Shown piece by piece: positions 62,784 through 64,000 of a DNA stretch of 64,000 nucleotides. This stretch comes from DATEDA01 sp963827595 (GTDB lineage: Bacteria; Pseudomonadota; Gammaproteobacteria; Burkholderiales; SG8-39): contig CAWHBT010000013.1 of the NCBI GenBank assembly GCA_963827595.1, positions 186,001 to 250,000 on the forward strand, read 5' to 3'. The notes beneath the pieces were generated by a model. It had not been told where the DNA came from and did no database searches. It worked only from the letters and a program-made list of their open reading frames with translations. The position numbers and the translations under genes were made by a program. The first letter of the stretch is position 1. Each line of letters begins with the position of its first letter.

Positions 62784-64000
62784 TCATGCGGCGAGCTTCG
62801 AGAGGTCGGCGACCCGGTTCATCGCCTGCCGGAGGTCCGCGAGCAGCGCCAGCCGGTTCTGCCGCAGCGCCGAATCGTCGACCATGACCATGACCGTGTC
62901 GAAGAAGGCGTCCACCGGCGTCTTGAGCACGGCGAAGGTCTGCAGATAGCCGGTGAAATCGCCGCGGTCGAAACGAGGCGTGGCCTGCTGCGACGCGCTC
63001 CGGAGCGCGTCGAAGAGCGCGCGCTCCCCGGGCTCCTTGAGCATCTTCGCCTCGGCGTTCTGGAACGATTCGCCTTTCGCGGCCGCCTGCCGGAGGATGT
63101 TCGCCACGCGCTTGTTCGCTGCGGCGAGGCTTTCCGCCTCGGGGAGACCGGCGAACGCCCGCACCGCGGCGAGCTGGTGCGGAACGAGGTCGAGCCGCAT
63201 CGGCCGCATGCAGAGCACCGCCTCCACCTCGTTCGCGCTATAGCCGGCGTCGCGGAGATAGCCGCGCAGACGCTCGAGAATGAACGTCTCCACCTCGGCG
63301 CGCGCGTCGCTCAGCACCCCGGGCGGATGGACCGCGAATGCCGCGGCCGCCAGGTCCGAGAGCAGCAACGGCAAGCTCTGCTCCACGAGAATGCGCACCA
63401 CGCCGAGCGCCTGCCGGCGCAGGCCGAACGGGTCCTTGTCCCCGGTCGGTTGCTGGCCGATGCCGAACAGCCCGACCAGCGTGTCGAGCTTGTCGGCGAG
63501 CGCAACGCTGGCGCCGATTCGGTCCCCCGGCAGGGTGTCGCCGGCAAAGCGCGGGTGATAGTGCGCCTCGATCGCCGCCGCGACCGTCTCGGGTTCGCCG
63601 TCGTGCCTGGCATAGTGCATGCCCATGATCCCCTGCAGCTCGGGGAACTCGCCGACCATCCCGGTGAGAAGATCGGCCTTGCACAGGTGCGCGGCGCGGC
63701 GCGCCAGCGTTTCATCTGCGCCGAGCTGGCGCGCGATCAGCCCGGCGAGCTGCTCGATCCGCGCCACCCGGTCGAGCTGGGTGCCGAGCTTGTTCTGGAA
63801 CACCACGTTCGCCAGCCCCGGCACCCGCGACTGAAGGGAACTGCGCCGGTCCTGGTCGTAGAAGAACTTGGCGTCGGCGAGCCGGGCGCGCAGCACCCGT
63901 TCGTTGCCGCGCACGATGTTGCCGGGGTGCGCGATCTCCATGTTGGAGACGATGAGGAACCGGTTGAGCAGCTTTCCCTTCCCGTCCACCAGCGGGAAGT
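62784..64000 (-). CDS. glyS: Glycyl-tRNA synthetase beta subunit, 5' end outside window
   Basis: About 405 C-terminal codons are visible and the open frame runs through base 64000. Segments FLIVSNMEIAHPGNIVRGNERVLRARLADAKFFYDQD, LAGLIARQLGADETLARRAAHLCKADLLTGMVGEFPELQG and the C-terminal DTVMVMVDDSALRQNRLALL are characteristic of the bacterial alpha2beta2 enzyme. The beta subunit carries tRNA recognition. The alpha subunit gene (glyQ) would lie to the right. Confidence 0.96.
   Translation of the reverse strand, partial: FPLVDGKGKLLNRFLIVSNMEIAHPGNIVRGNERVLRARLADAKFFYDQDRRSSLQSRVPGLANVVFQNKLGTQLDRVARIEQLAGLIARQLGADETLARRAAHLCKADLLTGMVGEFPELQGIMGMHYARHDGEPETVAAAIEAHYHPRFAGDTLPGDRIGASVALADKLDTLVGLFGIGQQPTGDKDPFGLRRQALGVVRILVEQSLPLLLSDLAAAAFAVHPPGVLSDARAEVETFILERLRGYLRDAGYSANEVEAVLCMRPMRLDLVPHQLAAVRAFAGLPEAESLAAANKRVANILRQAAAKGESFQNAEAKMLKEPGERALFDALRSASQQATPRFDRGDFTGYLQTFAVLKTPVDAFFDTVMVMVDDSALRQNRLALLADLRQAMNRVADLSKLAA

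Overview
The window is a GC-rich chromosomal segment, most likely from a betaproteobacterium of the Burkholderiales type. The inference rests on gene order: yicC-gmk-rpoZ-spoT, kinase/PP2C-rph-rdgB-(small genes)-hemW, hemF-purD-purH-fis-dusB, murU/amgK divergent from lptD-surA-pdxA-rsmA, and gloA-ygjP-plsC-gmhB-glyS. Nearly all genes are tightly packed, with ATGA/GTGA/TTGA stop-start overlaps and frequent GTG or TTG starts.

Region 1 (1-15.5 kb) is accessory aromatic and acid metabolism. It holds a feruloyl-CoA synthase-like ligase (cut by the left edge) and a crotonase, both behind a near-consensus promoter whose -10 lies inside a 21-bp palindrome. Upstream is a Rieske dioxygenase alpha/beta - core methionine synthase - MarR operon. 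Then come an MFS carrier facing an ACMSD-like amidohydrolase, an HIBADH-family dehydrogenase with an IlvD-family dehydratase, a bifunctional anthraniloyl-CoA/salicylyl-CoA-type monooxygenase-reductase, and a second MFS carrier. Region 2 (15.6-18.7 kb) carries a PsiF-like protein, an SDR, a glycerophosphodiesterase and a Bug-family binding protein.

Region 3 (18.9-22.1 kb) stands out. It is a visibly less GC-rich sugar-type ABC transporter operon (binding protein and two permeases, no ATPase), and its right end abuts a truncated FAD-oxidoreductase remnant. The binding-protein gene is split into three frames at two places. Both splits are the same nonamer, GCG CCC TGA, and both are repaired by a +1 shift that yields Ala-Pro-Asp. 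This suggests two programmed +1 frameshifts in one gene, with independent indels as the competing explanation.

Region 4 (22.3-29.9 kb) has malonyl-CoA decarboxylase, a glycine-zipper envelope protein and a five-gene operon (2-aminobenzoate-CoA-ligase-like enzyme, acyl-CoA dehydrogenase, crotonase, SDR, alpha/beta hydrolase). Together with the monooxygenase at 11.4-13.7 kb this could form a CoA-dependent anthranilate route.

Region 5 (29.9-64 kb) is conserved housekeeping: ppGpp metabolism, RNA polymerase omega, nucleotide metabolism, heme and purine synthesis, Fis, tRNA modification, ubiquinone hydroxylation, peptidoglycan recycling (MurU/AmgK), LPS export (LptD), outer-membrane chaperoning (SurA), PLP synthesis and glycyl-tRNA synthetase beta (cut by the right edge). 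Interspersed are a cupin/methyltransferase pair, a hydrolase-LuxR fusion regulator, a B12-binding radical SAM enzyme and two small membrane proteins. A dispersed stem-loop repeat occurs as a tandem triplet between rpoZ and spoT and once more beside murU. No rRNA, tRNA, CRISPR array or transposase was recognised.
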